A stretch of DNA of 64,000 nucleotides, from positions 124,001 through 188,000 of the forward strand of contig JABCYZ010000003.1 of NCBI GenBank assembly GCA_013289955.1. The letters run 5' to 3'. The position numbers were made by a program, and so were the translations under genes. The notes under the pieces were generated by a model that did not search any database, was not told the origin of the DNA, and was given only the letters and a program-made list of their open reading frames with translations. This document shows, in pieces, positions 17,354 to 27,026 of this stretch. The stretch is from Acidobacteriota bacterium. Its GTDB lineage: Bacteria; Acidobacteriota; Terriglobia; Acidiferrales; UBA7541. Within the stretch, counting starts at the first letter, position 1; every line of letters starts with the position of its first letter.

Positions 17354-18722
17354 TCTGATCGTCATTGGCTCCGGACCCGGCGGCCAGCGCGCCGCCATCC
17401 AGGGAGCAAAGGCCGGAAAGCGCGTCGCCGTGGTCGAAAAGCAGGCCGCGATTGGCGGCGTGTGCATCAACACGGGAACGATTCCCAGCAAAACGATGCG
17501 CGAGGCCGTGCTGCATCTTTCCGGTTTCTACTCGAAAAGCTTCTACGGATCGAATTACAACGTCAAAGAAAACGTGACGATGGCGGATCTGAATTTCCGC
17601 GTGCAGCGCGTGATCGAGAACGAGGTGGCTGTCACGCAGGATCAGCTCAAGCGCAATGGCGTGGACGTCGTCCATGGCTTCGGCAAGTTCATGGACGCGC
17701 ACCATCTCCGCGTGGAGAACGGAAACGGCTACGCGGAACTGGAGGGGCAGTTCTTCGTAATTGCCACGGGGACAAAACCCGCGATCAATGCGAAAGTGCC
17801 CATCAACGGGCGGAACATCATCAACAGCGACCAAATCCTGACCATGCCGCAGATTCCGCGGACGCTGATTGTGGTGGGCGGCGGCGTGATCGGGGTGGAG
17901 TACGCCTGCATGTTCGCGACGCTTGGCGTGCGCGTGATCATCGTGGAGAAGCGGCCGCGCCTTTTGGAGTTTGCCGATACGGAAATGGTGGAAGCGCTGA
18001 CGTATCACATGCGCGACCACCGCGCCACGCTGCGGCTGAATGAGGAAGTCGAGAGCGTGGAGGAAACGCCCGAGGGCAAGGTGGCCGCGAACCTCGTAAG
18101 CAAGAAACGCATCAATGGCGATGCTTTGCTCTACGCGGTGGGCCGGCAAGGCAACGTGGACAAACTGGAACTCGCCGCCGCCGGTATCGAATGCGATGAC
18201 CGCGGACGCGTCAAGGTGGACGCGGATTACCGGACCACACAAGCGCATATTTTTGCCGTAGGTGACGTGATTGGTTTTCCAAGTCTGGCTTCGGTCTCGA
18301 TGGAGCAGGGGCGCATCGCGGCGGCGCGCGCGTTCGGTCTGCAGGTGCAGACGGATCCCGCCAGCTATCCGTATGGGATTTACACGATTCCGCAGATTTC
18401 TTTTATCGGGAAGACCGAAGAGCAGCTCACCGACGCCGACGTTCCTTATGAAGTTGGCGTGGCGTACTACCGGGAGATTGCGCGCGGACAAATCTCGGGT
18501 CACACGGACGGACGACTCAAGCTTCTATTTCACAGGGAGACGCTTGAGCTGCTGGGCGTACATATTTTTGGCGAGGATGCCGCGGAGTTGCTGCACATCG
18601 GGCAGGCCGTCTTTAAGCTGAAGGGCAAGATCACGTATTTCATCAATACGGTATTCAACTATCCGACGCTGGCCGAATGTTATAAGACGGCGGCGTTCAA
18701 CGGCCTCAACCGCCTGGGCTGA
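17340..18722 (+). CDS. sthA: Soluble pyridine nucleotide transhydrogenase
   Basis: 460 residues, counting from ATG 17340 that overlaps the end of ppk1; a GTG/ATG further up in the same frame lies inside ppk1. It is a flavoprotein of the disulfide-reductase superfamily that equilibrates NADPH and NADH. FAD site GSGPGG at residues 10-15, NAD(P) site 'VVGGGVIGVEYACMFATLG', C-terminal dimer domain with 'YGIYTIPQISFIGKTEEQL'. Only C42 of the CxxxxC redox pair remains; position 47 is Thr (GGVCINTGTIPSK), which is normal for SthA and separates it from lipoamide dehydrogenase. Confidence 0.92.
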   Translation: MQPYDLIVIGSGPGGQRAAIQGAKAGKRVAVVEKQAAIGGVCINTGTIPSKTMREAVLHLSGFYSKSFYGSNYNVKENVTMADLNFRVQRVIENEVAVTQDQLKRNGVDVVHGFGKFMDAHHLRVENGNGYAELEGQFFVIATGTKPAINAKVPINGRNIINSDQILTMPQIPRTLIVVGGGVIGVEYACMFATLGVRVIIVEKRPRLLEFADTEMVEALTYHMRDHRATLRLNEEVESVEETPEGKVAANLVSKKRINGDALLYAVGRQGNVDKLELAAAGIECDDRGRVKVDADYRTTQAHIFAVGDVIGFPSLASVSMEQGRIAAARAFGLQVQTDPASYPYGIYTIPQISFIGKTEEQLTDADVPYEVGVAYYREIARGQISGHTDGRLKLLFHRETLELLGVHIFGEDAAELLHIGQAVFKLKGKITYFINTVFNYPTLAECYKTAAFNGLNRLG

Positions 18723-18806
18723 CCGGTCCCGGGCATTGACGAGCTTTTCGTCAGCAGTAACCAACTCCTGGGGCAACCCGTCTCCAAAGATCATCAGAGC
18801 TGGCTC

Positions 18807-20345
18807 CTAGGCCCAGCCCTGGCGGTAGTCGCGGCGGAGGAAATCGTTGGCCTGGGCGACGTTGGTGACGCGCATGTTTGCGCCATCGTAGTTGATCTTT
18901 TTGCCGGCGCGGAGGGCCACGACGCCCAAGAGCATGACCTCGGTGAGGCGCGCGGCGTATTCGAACGGGCAGGAAGCTTCCGTTTTGCCTTTAGCGGCGT
19001 TGACCCAGTTCATTTCGTGGTCTTCGTTTTCGATGCGCGGCAACTTTTGCGGCGGCTTCCCGTAGGAATCGTGGAGCGACTTGGGCAGCAGGCGAGGCTT
19101 CAAGCCGTAGGTGTCGTGGAGCAGCTTGCCTTTGCTCCCGACGAGCAGCGCACCTCCGCCCTTGTTCAGGTCTTCGTCGCCGAGTTCTTCGGGTTTGTTG
19201 GGCATGAGACCGCCGTCATACCAGGTCATCTTTACGGCCGGCATACTGCCGCGAGCGGGGAATTCGTAAAAAGTCTGCGTCGCATGCGGGTAGGAAGCAC
19301 CGTTGTAGGGTGTTGAGACGGTTTCCACACTCGAGGGCAGGCCAAGGTTAAGCGCCCACATGGAATGGTCGATCAAATGGGCGCCCATGTCGCCGATCGC
19401 GCCCATGCCCCAATCCGACCACCCGCGCCAGTTGAAGGGGTGGTAGACGGGGTGATACTCGACGTGCGGGCCGACGCCGAGAAAAAGATCCCAAGACAGT
19501 TTGTCTGGGATCGGGTAATTGCCAGCCATTGCGGCAGCGAGTCGGGCGTTGACGCCCTGGCCGTTCCAGCGAAGAGTATCGGCGGGTTCTTTCAGGGCTT
19601 CGGGGCGCGGCACGCCTTGCGGCCAGAAGCCGAGAGGGCGGTTGGTCCAGATATGGACTTCGCGCACTTCGCCGATGGCGCCGGCTTGAATATATTCGAC
19701 GGTCAGGCGCGCATCGTCGAGAGAGTGGCCTTGATTGCCCATCTGGGTGGCGACCTTCGTTTCCTTGGCGCGCTTCGACAGTTGCCGGGCCTCATCAACG
19801 GACCAGGTGAGCGGCTTCTGCACATACACGTGTTTGCCGAGCGCCATGGCGGCGAGGGCGATGGGCGCATGCATATGGTCAGAGGTGGCCACGAAGACGG
19901 CGTCGATATCTTTCTGGTGCTCGAGCATGTCGCGATAATCCTGATAGCGCTTGGCTTTCGGCAGGTGCTCGTTCTTCAAGCGAATCATTCCGGCCAGGCG
20001 GGTTTTGGCTTTGACGCGATCGAACTCCTGAGGAGGCTGGCCGGGCTCGGGATCGGGTTGATCGAGGCGTTTTTGCAAATTGGAAATATCGGTATCGAGG
20101 TGGTCGAAACCCTTATCGGCGTAGCCCCAGTCCACGTCGCAGAGCGCCACGATGTTCTGGCTCGAGAGATTGATCAGATTGGTTCGGCCCATCCCGCCGA
20201 TGCCAACTCCGGCGATGTTGAGCATGTCGCTTGGAGGCGTGAACCCCCGTCCGAGGACATGTCGGGGGACAATGGCCATCGCGGCGCCGCCCGTGGCGAC
20301 ACCCGTCAAGAATGTGCGGCGTGACAAATCGTTGTTCTTTCTCAT
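18807..20345 (-). CDS. Tat-exported Gfo/Idh/MocA oxidoreductase, QKP variant
   Basis: 512 residues; ATG 20345 with GAGGGAG upstream. Tat signal at residues 8-14 (SRRTFLT) followed by a short hydrophobic run. Rossmann domain '[15 protein letters not shown]', then an insertion rich in Asp/Pro around residues 85-110. The catalytic EKP of the family reads QKP at 176-178. The C-terminal domain contains '[24 protein letters not shown]' and '[18 protein letters not shown]', hallmarks of the large acidobacterial/planctomycete subgroup. Sugar-type substrate presumed, identity unknown. Convergent with sthA. Confidence 0.85.
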   Translation of the reverse strand: MRKNNDLSRRTFLTGVATGGAAMAIVPRHVLGRGFTPPSDMLNIAGVGIGGMGRTNLINLSSQNIVALCDVDWGYADKGFDHLDTDISNLQKRLDQPDPEPGQPPQEFDRVKAKTRLAGMIRLKNEHLPKAKRYQDYRDMLEHQKDIDAVFVATSDHMHAPIALAAMALGKHVYVQKPLTWSVDEARQLSKRAKETKVATQMGNQGHSLDDARLTVEYIQAGAIGEVREVHIWTNRPLGFWPQGVPRPEALKEPADTLRWNGQGVNARLAAAMAGNYPIPDKLSWDLFLGVGPHVEYHPVYHPFNWRGWSDWGMGAIGDMGAHLIDHSMWALNLGLPSSVETVSTPYNGASYPHATQTFYEFPARGSMPAVKMTWYDGGLMPNKPEELGDEDLNKGGGALLVGSKGKLLHDTYGLKPRLLPKSLHDSYGKPPQKLPRIENEDHEMNWVNAAKGKTEASCPFEYAARLTEVMLLGVVALRAGKKINYDGANMRVTNVAQANDFLRRDYRQGWA

Positions 20346-20541
20346 GGGCTGCTCCCTCTGCTCCCCGGGGCATTATCGCGCTGTCACCCGTACATTGCGA
20401 ATGCTAAGTTCGCTCGAGGATTTCCCGCACGGTAGAAGGACAAGCGGATTGCCCGGGAATGGACTCTCTGGCTGAAAAACTTCCTAAGGATGTTTCCCTT
20501 TTAGCTGCCAGGACACGCCCTCAGGGAGCCTTCGGATTGGC

Positions 20542-20670
20542 GGTGAGTGAGAGTTATAGAGATTGCCGGGTCAGCGGGTGTGCCGTCTAATGGGCTTGGG
20601 GCGACCGCCGCATGGGCTGCTGGCGCAGGCACATCCACCATGCCTGTGATATAAAACTCTCTCACTCCCC
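20542..20670 (+). repeat. Long imperfect inverted repeat, MITE- or ncRNA-like
   Basis: This lies in the 363-bp gap between the divergent genes at 20345 and 20709. GAGTGAGAG (20545-20553) is perfectly complementary to CTCTCACTC (20659-20667), flanked inward by TTATA and TATAA. A second nested pair, GGGTGTGCC (20576-20584) with GGCACATCC (20628-20636), closes an inner stem with one wobble. The whole can fold into a rod of about 125 nt. It may be a miniature inverted-repeat element, a structured RNA or a leader. I see no other gene in the gap. Confidence 0.4.
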
Positions 20671-20708
20671 CTGGACTGGAATCTCGAGCTGATCAGAAGG
20701 CCACACAA

Positions 20709-21458
20709 ATGAGCGTACGAACGCCTGGCGCAAACCTCGGTCGTCATGTCTTTGGAGTGGCGGCTCTGGTTTTTGGCGCGATCACGCTCCACTGGCACGA
20801 CTACAACGGCTGGCATCCACCGCTTTACCTTGTCTACGCCGCCGCCGCTGCCCTGATCTTCGGAGGAGCTGCGATTCAGTTCCGTCGGACAGCGAAAGCG
20901 GGCGCGGCCGTCCTTGGTGCGGTTTATCTTGTTTTCGCCCTCGAGTGCGTGCCGGGAATCGCTGCCGCACCGCGGATCTACAATAGCTGGGGCAACTTCT
21001 TCGAGCAGTTCTCCCTCCTCGCCGGCGCGCTGATCGTTTATGCCCGCTTGTCAGCGGCATGGTCACCGGAAACGCTTCATCGCATTGGCCGCATCCTTTT
21101 GGGCTTCTGTGCCGCTTCCTTTACTCTGGAACAGGCGATTTATCTTGCCGCTACCGCCAGCCTTGTTCCGAAGTGGATCCCGCCAGGTCAGATGTTTTGG
21201 GCCGTAACGACGACTGTTTTGTTCGCACTCGCGGCATTGAGTCTTCTTACGGGTCTAATGGCCCTTCTGGCGACTCGCCTGCTGACAATCATGCTCCTGA
21301 GCTTCGGGCTGCTCGTGTGGATACCGTTGCTTCTTTCTGGTCCGCACAGTCATACGAACTGGAGCGAAACCGCCGAGACCTTCGCGATTGCCGGAACAGC
21401 CTGGATTCTCGCTGATCTCCTCGGCGAGCCCCGGCGTAATGGCCATCGCCCGCTATGA
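20709..21458 (+). CDS. Polytopic membrane protein of unknown function
   Basis: 249 residues; ATG 20709 with AGAAGG upstream. Seven or so hydrophobic segments are visible (for example GVAALVFGAITL, LYLVYAAAAALIFGG, AAVLGAVYLVFAL, FEQFSLLAGALIVYA, VTTTVLFALAALSLL, TIMLLSFGLLVWIPLLL, AIAGTAWILADLL). Short polar loops include 'HWHDYNGWHPP' and 'SGPHSHTNW', giving several histidines near membrane faces. I do not recognise the family with certainty. It precedes rpsP by 96 bp but rpsP has its own promoter-like sequence. Confidence 0.7.
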   Translation: MSVRTPGANLGRHVFGVAALVFGAITLHWHDYNGWHPPLYLVYAAAAALIFGGAAIQFRRTAKAGAAVLGAVYLVFALECVPGIAAAPRIYNSWGNFFEQFSLLAGALIVYARLSAAWSPETLHRIGRILLGFCAASFTLEQAIYLAATASLVPKWIPPGQMFWAVTTTVLFALAALSLLTGLMALLATRLLTIMLLSFGLLVWIPLLLSGPHSHTNWSETAETFAIAGTAWILADLLGEPRRNGHRPL

Positions 21459-21503
21459 CGCGAGCCGTGTCGCCCGAAGGGGCCGAGAACCCCGACTCTC
21501 CGA

Positions 21504-21533
21504 TTGCCGCAAGCTGCCCGGACAGGCTAAGAT
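21504..21533 (+). promoter_or_regulatory. Candidate promoter of rpsP
   Basis: TTGCCG (21504-21509) and TAAGAT (21528-21533) are separated by 18 bp and end 21 bases before the GTG of rpsP. This is consistent with a sigma-70 promoter that lets the ribosomal genes be transcribed independently of the membrane-protein gene upstream. Confidence 0.45.
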
Positions 21534-21554
21534 ATCTGCTGGAGGCATCAGTTA

Positions 21555-21794
21555 GTGCTCACTATTCGTTTATCCAGGATTGGCAAGAAGAAGAAGCCCT
21601 TCTACCGCGTGGTGGTGATTGAAAGCAGCAAGCCGCGGGATGGGCGCGTTGTGGAATTGGTAGGAACGTACGATCCGCTGAAGAAGCCCGCGGAGATCAA
21701 GCTCAACGCCGAACGCATCAAGCATTGGCTCGGAGTCGGTGCGCAACCCAGCGACACCGTTCGAAGCTTTATCGACCAACAGAAGATCGCGTAA
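21555..21794 (+). CDS. rpsP: 30S ribosomal protein S16
   Basis: 79 residues; GTG start at 21555 behind GGAGG (21541-21545). S16 is a primary assembly protein of the small subunit body. The sequence is typical over its whole length: 'MLTIRLSRIGKKKKPFYRVVV', 'RDGRVVELVGTYDPL', 'IKLNAERIKHWLGVGAQPSDTV'. It starts the rpsP-khpA-rimM group. Confidence 0.98.
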   Translation: MLTIRLSRIGKKKKPFYRVVVIESSKPRDGRVVELVGTYDPLKKPAEIKLNAERIKHWLGVGAQPSDTVRSFIDQQKIA

Positions 21795-21886
21795 TTCCTA
21801 GGAAGTCCCCATCCCTTGCGCGTCCCCGGCTGGATCGGGGCGCGTTTGCCACGGCCCAGGGAAGATCGAGGACGTGGAGGTGAAGG

Positions 21887-22120
21887 ATGAAAGAGCTGGT
21901 AGAAGCTATCGCGAAGGCTTTGGTGGACCATCCCGAAGAAGTGGAGGTCAAGTCCGTCGACGGCTCGCAGGTCACCGTGCTTGAGCTACGGGTGCATCCG
22001 GAAGACCTGGGTAAGGTCATTGGGCGCCAGGGGCGCACCGCCAAAGCGGTACGAACGCTGCTTGGTGCCGCTGGCATGAAATTAAAGAAGCGCTACACGC
22101 TCGAGATACTGGAAGATTGA
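21887..22120 (+). CDS. khpA: KH-domain RNA-binding protein KhpA
   Basis: 77 residues; GGAGGTGAAGG immediately upstream of the ATG. A single KH domain with the GxxG loop in '[19 protein letters not shown]'. KhpA-type proteins bind RNA with KhpB in many bacteria and are regularly encoded between rpsP and rimM, as here. The stop codon overlaps the TTG start of rimM (TTGA), so the two are translationally coupled. Confidence 0.95.
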   Translation: MKELVEAIAKALVDHPEEVEVKSVDGSQVTVLELRVHPEDLGKVIGRQGRTAKAVRTLLGAAGMKLKKRYTLEILED

Positions 22121-22731
22121 GTGCCGAAACCCAGCGCTGGGTGATTGTCGCGAGGATTCTCCGACCCCGCGGCAATAAAGGCGAAGTGGCTGCCGAACTC
22201 CTCACAGACTTTCCCGAACGATTGACCCGATTAACGGAAGTTTTTCTTGGCGCGAGCGGCCCCTCGAAGACGGTAGAGCCACGTCTCACTCCCCTGAAAT
22301 CCTGTTGGCTCAGCCAGAATCATCGAGGGCAGGCGGTGTTTCATTTTGAAGGGTGCAATTCCATCTCGGAAGCCGAGAAATATCGGGGGTTTGACGTACT
22401 GCTCCCGATCGAAAAACGAGTATCGCTCCCCGCCGGCCAGTACTTTGTGGATGATCTGGTCGGATGTCTGGTCTTCGAAAATTTTGCGGAGCCGCCCGTA
22501 GTTTCTTCCTCGCCCTGTTTGCTGGGAAAGGCCCCGTCCTTTCTTGGCGTGGTCAAAGATGTCCGGTTCACCGGCGAAGGGGTGGCTGGCACACCGCTGC
22601 TTGCCGTCGATGCTTCCGCCGGCGAGCTGCTCATTCCGCTCGCCGAAGACATCTGTGCGCGCATTGACACGCGCGCGCGGAGAATCGATGTGGTGCTCCC
22701 GGAAGGTCTTCGTGACCTCAATCAAAATTAG
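22117..22731 (+). CDS. rimM: Ribosome maturation factor RimM
   Basis: 204 residues from TTG 22117, which overlaps the khpA stop. RimM assists maturation of the 30S head and binds S19. The N-terminal domain shows '[27 protein letters not shown]', the C-terminal PRC-barrel '[17 protein letters not shown]', '[23 protein letters not shown]' and '[29 protein letters not shown]'. It is longer than the usual 170 residues, because of an insertion around residues 125-150. Normally trmD follows at once; here a GH44 gene on the other strand intervenes. Confidence 0.93.
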   Translation: MSAETQRWVIVARILRPRGNKGEVAAELLTDFPERLTRLTEVFLGASGPSKTVEPRLTPLKSCWLSQNHRGQAVFHFEGCNSISEAEKYRGFDVLLPIEKRVSLPAGQYFVDDLVGCLVFENFAEPPVVSSSPCLLGKAPSFLGVVKDVRFTGEGVAGTPLLAVDASAGELLIPLAEDICARIDTRARRIDVVLPEGLRDLNQN

Positions 22732-22896
22732 CAAAACAGGCTTACGCTTCTACGGATGTCCCCCGTTTTTCCAGCCCTGATTTTACAATTCTTGCGCCCG
22801 GTTTCCGGGCTCTCGGGATTCCCTATTGCTTGGTGCCCTGAGGTACACAGCCGGATGTGCCCGGTGGCCGCGGCCGAAGTGCGGCCATTCCCGGTC

Positions 22897-25800
22897 TTAG
22901 TGGACGTCGATCGTTGTTACGCTCAGCGCAGGCAGCGAGATCGTCAGGGAAGAGCCACTCACGGCCATCGTCCCGATCGAGACAGGTTCGATGGGGTTTT
23001 GGCCTTGGGCGGAAGCGGCTGTCATTTGATACAGATAGGCGGTGCCGGAAAGCGGTGTGCCAGTGATGGCCGTCACCTGAGCGGAAGCCGAGCGGTTGAT
23101 GGCTACAAATACGGTGCGGCCCGGCGTTGCGCTGTCCGTGCTGGCGTAAACGACGACATTTCCCACATTGCTCGAAGTGGCCTCGAGCGAGGTGCCGCCG
23201 AAGCAAGCGTTGGCCCCATCGAAGCCACGGAATGCGCGGAAGCCTGCGAGTGCGTATGCATAGGTTCCATTTGGAGGCCAGAAGCTGGCCGCGAAGAGAC
23301 CTTGAGCGCCGAAAATTCCCAGGTTGTCCGCCTGGGCGATGGTTCCCGCGATGTGGTTCCAGCCGCCGTTTTCATACTCGGTGATGGATATTTTCATTCC
23401 GGGATTTTCGGCATTGATTTTCGCCTGCAGGCGACCGAGCAGATTAATGGGAGTGTTCCCCAGCTCTTCGTAAATCCAGGGATTGCTGTTGGTGGAATCG
23501 GTGAACGTGGGGTCCCACAACGCGCGAGGGCTCTGGACGATCAATTGGATCTGAGCATCAGTGAGCGTCGTGCTCGTCAGATCAAGCGCTCGCGTTCCGT
23601 TAGGATCGTACTCCTCGACGTACCAGTGAAAGTCATATACATCGACAAGGGGCTTTCCGTAAGTTGTCGAGGCCGTGTTCAGAGCTTCGAGGTACTTGTC
23701 CGGAAACCAGTTCGCGCCGCTGGGAGTGGCGCTCAACTCGCCTTGCCAGTTGTAGATTCCCTGAAAACCGTAGTGTACCGGCCCAAAAATGACGACGTCG
23801 GGAAACTGGTTTTTTAGAGCCGTCGCCAGGTTGATGGTCTTGGTGATGTAGTTGTCCGAAGTGACGGGATTGGGGCCTTGCACTTCGAGATGCGTGGAGT
23901 TCCACAATTCCGGTTCGTTGTCGAGACTGATGAACGTGGGGTGAGTGGGACTGGCTCCAAAGACACCCATGCCGGTGAACTTCTGGTTGAGAGCCCAGAT
24001 AAACTCATCCATGTAGACGTTGTTGTCAGTCGTCGCAGGCGGCGGCGTGAGGGTGAAAGGAGCGCTGGACGCCGTGCTCTTCCTATCAACGACGGGCCGG
24101 AAGCGGGACAGATCGGGCGGATTCGTGACGCTTACAGGTCCGCTCTCGTCAGCGGACACCAGGCCCTGGAGCTGGAAGGTTACCAGACTTGCCATGCTAT
24201 TGCCCTGATCGCCGGCAATGAAACTGCGGACGGCCTCCGCGGGAACGGTACTCGGGCTGAGGTAGTCGTCGTTTTCGTAGAGATAGTCGCTGCCAGCGTT
24301 CGAAGCGTTGGTGATCCAGTTGTAGGCCGTCCAGCGGTTGCCTCCGTCGCGGTCAAAAGTCAACAGAGGCGGAGCGCCCGTGATGCCCGAATAAAAATTG
24401 ATGCCGTAAATATAGGGAGAGATGGGATGGGTTACTGCGGGATTGACGGTAACAGTCACGTCGGCAGTGGGGGCGACTGGCGTCGCGGACGCTTGAGAAG
24501 AATTAGCGCTTTCGCCCACGGCGTTCAAAGCGGAAACGACATAGTAGTAGGTCGTGCCGTTGGTAAGACCGCTGTCAATATCACTCGCCGCAGCAGGTGC
24601 AGCGACCTGGGTATACGGACCGCCGTTCGTCGTACTGCGTTTGACGTGATAGCTCGTCGCCCCCGTGCTTGCCGTCCAGGTGAGGCTTACCTCGCCATTG
24701 CCGGCCGTGGCCACGAGCCCCGCTGGAGCAGAGGGCGGTGTAGCAGGGGCGGCAGGCGTCGCACTCACTTGAGAAGAATTGGCGCTTTCGCCCGCGGCGT
24801 TCAGCGCTGAGACCACGTAGTAGTAGGTTGTGCCGTTCGTAAGCCCAGTGTCCGTGTCGTTTGTTGCCGTGGGTGCGGCCACTTGAGTATACGGGCCGCC
24901 GCTTGTTGTGCTGCGTTTTAGATGATAGATCGTCGCCCCTGCGCTGGCCGTCCAGGTGAGGTTTACCTCGGCATTGCCGGCCGTGGCTGCCAGCCCCGTT
25001 GGAGCGGAGGGCGGTGTAGCAGGGGCGGCAGGCGTCGCGCTCACTTGAGAAGAATTTGGGCTTTCGCCGGCGGCGTTCAGCGCTGAGACCACGTAGTAGT
25101 AGGTTGTGCCGTTCGTAAGCCCGGTGTCCGTGTCGTTTGTTGCGGTGGGGGCGGCCACTTGAGTATACGGACCGCCACTTGTTGTGCTGCGTTTTAGATG
25201 ATAGCTCGTCGCCCCTGCGCTGGCCGTCCAGGTGAGGTTTACCTCGGCATTGCCGGCCGTGGCCACCAGCCCCGCTGGAGCAGAGGGCGGTGTAGCAGGG
25301 GCGGCAGGCGTCGCGCTCACTTGAGAAGAATTTGGGCTTTCGCCGGCGGAGTTCAGCGCCGACACCACATAGTAATAAGTGGTGCCGTTAGCGAGGCCAG
25401 CGTCGGTGAAGTTCGCCGAGGTTCGGGAGGAAACCTGTGCATATGGGCCGCCGCTCACCGTGCTTCGTTTTACGTTATAACCTGTTGCGCCGCTACTGGC
25501 GGTCCAGGTGAGACTCACCTGCGCATTGCCTGCGGTGGCTTCAAGTCCGGTGGGCGCGGCAGGCGGAGCGGCTGGAGTAGCAGGGGTCGCCGTCGCTTGC
25601 GAAGAATTAGCACTCTCGCCTGCGGAATTAAACGCCGACACCACGTAGTAATAGGCCGTTCCATTTGTCAGGCCCGTGTTGATGTAACTATTCATGGAGG
25701 GCACGGCGATTTGCGTGTAGGGGCCGCCATTTACCGTGGCGCGTTTGACGTAGTAGCCAGTAGCGCCGGTCGTTGCGGTCCACGAGAGACTGACCTGGGC

Positions 25801-25974
25801 ATTTCCGGCCGTTGCGAGCAATCCGGCGGGCGCGGCCGGCGCCGTAGTTCCGCCTCCGCTGTTGCCGTTGGAGCCGCCTCCAGTCGTCAGTCCGGCGCAG
25901 CCCGACACTTGGGCCAGTAGCAAGCCCATCAGGACGATGCGCAAATTTCTGTGGATCCGGCCATCGAACGGCAT
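22897..25974 (-). CDS. GH44 endoglucanase-like lipoprotein with five FN3 modules
   Basis: 1025 residues; ATG 25974 after GAGGAG. A lipoprotein signal ends in the lipobox VSGC with C26. After a Gly/Ser linker come five fibronectin type III modules (residues 51-500, period exactly 92), then the catalytic domain (501-1025). The latter has glycoside hydrolase 44 features: 'LTFDRDGGNRWTAYNW', 'NAGSDYLYENDDYL', the acid/base candidate E684 in SLDNEPELW and the nucleophile candidate E863 in ISITEYENGG. GH44 enzymes cut beta-1,4-glucans and xyloglucan. The gene is inserted against transcription between rimM and trmD. In most described enzymes accessory modules differ in type and number; five FN3 copies before the catalytic domain is a long stalk that would project it from the membrane. 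Confidence 0.88.
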   Translation of the reverse strand: MPFDGRIHRNLRIVLMGLLLAQVSGCAGLTTGGGSNGNSGGGTTAPAAPAGLLATAGNAQVSLSWTATTGATGYYVKRATVNGGPYTQIAVPSMNSYINTGLTNGTAYYYVVSAFNSAGESANSSQATATPATPAAPPAAPTGLEATAGNAQVSLTWTASSGATGYNVKRSTVSGGPYAQVSSRTSANFTDAGLANGTTYYYVVSALNSAGESPNSSQVSATPAAPATPPSAPAGLVATAGNAEVNLTWTASAGATSYHLKRSTTSGGPYTQVAAPTATNDTDTGLTNGTTYYYVVSALNAAGESPNSSQVSATPAAPATPPSAPTGLAATAGNAEVNLTWTASAGATIYHLKRSTTSGGPYTQVAAPTATNDTDTGLTNGTTYYYVVSALNAAGESANSSQVSATPAAPATPPSAPAGLVATAGNGEVSLTWTASTGATSYHVKRSTTNGGPYTQVAAPAAASDIDSGLTNGTTYYYVVSALNAVGESANSSQASATPVAPTADVTVTVNPAVTHPISPYIYGINFYSGITGAPPLLTFDRDGGNRWTAYNWITNASNAGSDYLYENDDYLSPSTVPAEAVRSFIAGDQGNSMASLVTFQLQGLVSADESGPVSVTNPPDLSRFRPVVDRKSTASSAPFTLTPPPATTDNNVYMDEFIWALNQKFTGMGVFGASPTHPTFISLDNEPELWNSTHLEVQGPNPVTSDNYITKTINLATALKNQFPDVVIFGPVHYGFQGIYNWQGELSATPSGANWFPDKYLEALNTASTTYGKPLVDVYDFHWYVEEYDPNGTRALDLTSTTLTDAQIQLIVQSPRALWDPTFTDSTNSNPWIYEELGNTPINLLGRLQAKINAENPGMKISITEYENGGWNHIAGTIAQADNLGIFGAQGLFAASFWPPNGTYAYALAGFRAFRGFDGANACFGGTSLEATSSNVGNVVVYASTDSATPGRTVFVAINRSASAQVTAITGTPLSGTAYLYQMTAASAQGQNPIEPVSIGTMAVSGSSLTISLPALSVTTIDVH
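24475..25824 (-). repeat. Five 276-bp FN3-coding repeats
   Basis: Each unit encodes GL(V/A/L/E)ATAGNA(E/Q)V then WTAS, KRST, GGPYTQVA, TNGTTYYYVVSA and NSSQ(V/A)SATP. Unit starts fall at residues 51, 143, 235, 327 and 419. Units 3 and 4 differ at only about three residues, and their DNA is close to identical over long runs, which indicates recent duplication or gene conversion; units 1 and 2 are more diverged. Confidence 0.9.
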
Positions 25975-26170
25975 CGGTGACTCCTCAAAAGGGCTGGACT
26001 CGAGCGGAGAATTATTTCGTCAAGGTTAAGAGGAGAAGAAGGGCCGCGCAACCTGTTCGGAGGTACAGAAATCAGCCCTGCCCCTGCTCGCGCGGGGCGG
26101 AAGCTTCGATCCGCCATGAACGGAAACAGCCAATGGCACGCGCATCCCTGTTTGGCTACACTGGCTACAC

Positions 26171-26998
26171 ATGCGCTTTGATCTGGTTACGATTTTTCCA
26201 GAATTTTTTGTTGGCCCCCTCGACCACGGCATCTTGCGGCGCGCTCGCGAGACGGGGCTCGTCGAAGTGCACATCCAGGACCTGCGCGTGTTTACGAAGG
26301 ACCGGCACCGCAGCGTCGATGACCGGCCCTTTGGCGGGGGCGAGGGAATGGTGTTCAAGCCCGAGCCGCTTTTCGAGGCAGCCGAAGCGCTTCTCGGCCA
26401 CAGCCTCGGGAGCGCCGAGCAGCCTGCCTCGCCTGACCCGCATACCGCGATTGTTCTCATGTCCGCCGCGGGAACCCTTTTCCGGCAGGAGACCGCGCGG
26501 CGGTATGCGGACTTCGACCGCATCGTGTTTCTCTGCGGACGATATGAAGGAGTCGACGAGCGCGTGGCGGACCATCTGGCGACGGAAGAGATCTCGGTCG
26601 GTGATTACGTACTTAGCGGTGGGGAGCTTCCCGCGATGCTGATGATTGATGCGGTCACGCGGCTGATTCCCGGCGCGCTCGGAAATGAAGCTTCTTCCGA
26701 GAATGAATCGTTCAGCGCAAATCGCGGCTCGCCGAGAGATGCTTCTCCTCTGGGGGCAAGGCAAGCCGTGCCCGTTCGACCTGACACCGAATTTCCCGCA
26801 GCGCGAGGAAGTGGTTATAGAGGACTTACGAATCACCTTCTTCTGGATTTTCCGCATTACACGCGGCCGGCCGATTTTCGCGGGTGGAAGGTGCCGGAAG
26901 TTTTGATCGGAGGCAACCACGCCGAAGTGGCAAATTGGCGCCGCGCGGCCGCACTGGAAAAGACCGGGCGCAACCGTCCGGATTTGTTGTTGCGCTGA
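26171..26998 (+). CDS. trmD: tRNA (guanine-N1)-methyltransferase
   Basis: 275 residues. TrmD methylates G37 of tRNAs next to the anticodon using S-adenosylmethionine and prevents +1 frameshifting. Trefoil-knot SPOUT signatures are clear: '[13 protein letters not shown]', '[17 protein letters not shown]', '[12 protein letters not shown]', '[16 protein letters not shown]'. The C-terminal domain has '[36 protein letters not shown]'. Residues 176-210 are a hydrophilic insertion between the two domains. Its last codons contain the -35 box of the downstream Cys-leader promoter. No ribosome-binding site is obvious. Confidence 0.96.
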   Translation: MRFDLVTIFPEFFVGPLDHGILRRARETGLVEVHIQDLRVFTKDRHRSVDDRPFGGGEGMVFKPEPLFEAAEALLGHSLGSAEQPASPDPHTAIVLMSAAGTLFRQETARRYADFDRIVFLCGRYEGVDERVADHLATEEISVGDYVLSGGELPAMLMIDAVTRLIPGALGNEASSENESFSANRGSPRDASPLGARQAVPVRPDTEFPAARGSGYRGLTNHLLLDFPHYTRPADFRGWKVPEVLIGGNHAEVANWRRAAALEKTGRNRPDLLLR

Positions 26999-27017
26999 AA
27001 TTGGCTGGCGGTATACT
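26990..27017 (+). promoter_or_regulatory. Promoter of the Cys-leader/ATP-grasp/LLM unit
   Basis: TTGCGC (26990-26995) and TATACT (27012-27017) are 16 bp apart, overlapping the end of trmD. Transcription would begin near 27024-27027, that is at or within three bases of the GTG at 27027, so the first ORF would be translated from a leaderless or nearly leaderless mRNA. There is no Shine-Dalgarno sequence in front of that GTG. Confidence 0.6.
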
Positions 27018-27026
27018 GAATATTCT

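Noticed and set aside
17340..18722. Missing second redox cysteine read as an inactivating change
   Set aside because: The soluble transhydrogenase family normally lacks it; it is diagnostic rather than a defect.
24475..25824. Regular repeats that could suggest a CRISPR or satellite array
   Set aside because: The units are 276 bp, in frame and encode FN3 modules with coding-type substitutions.
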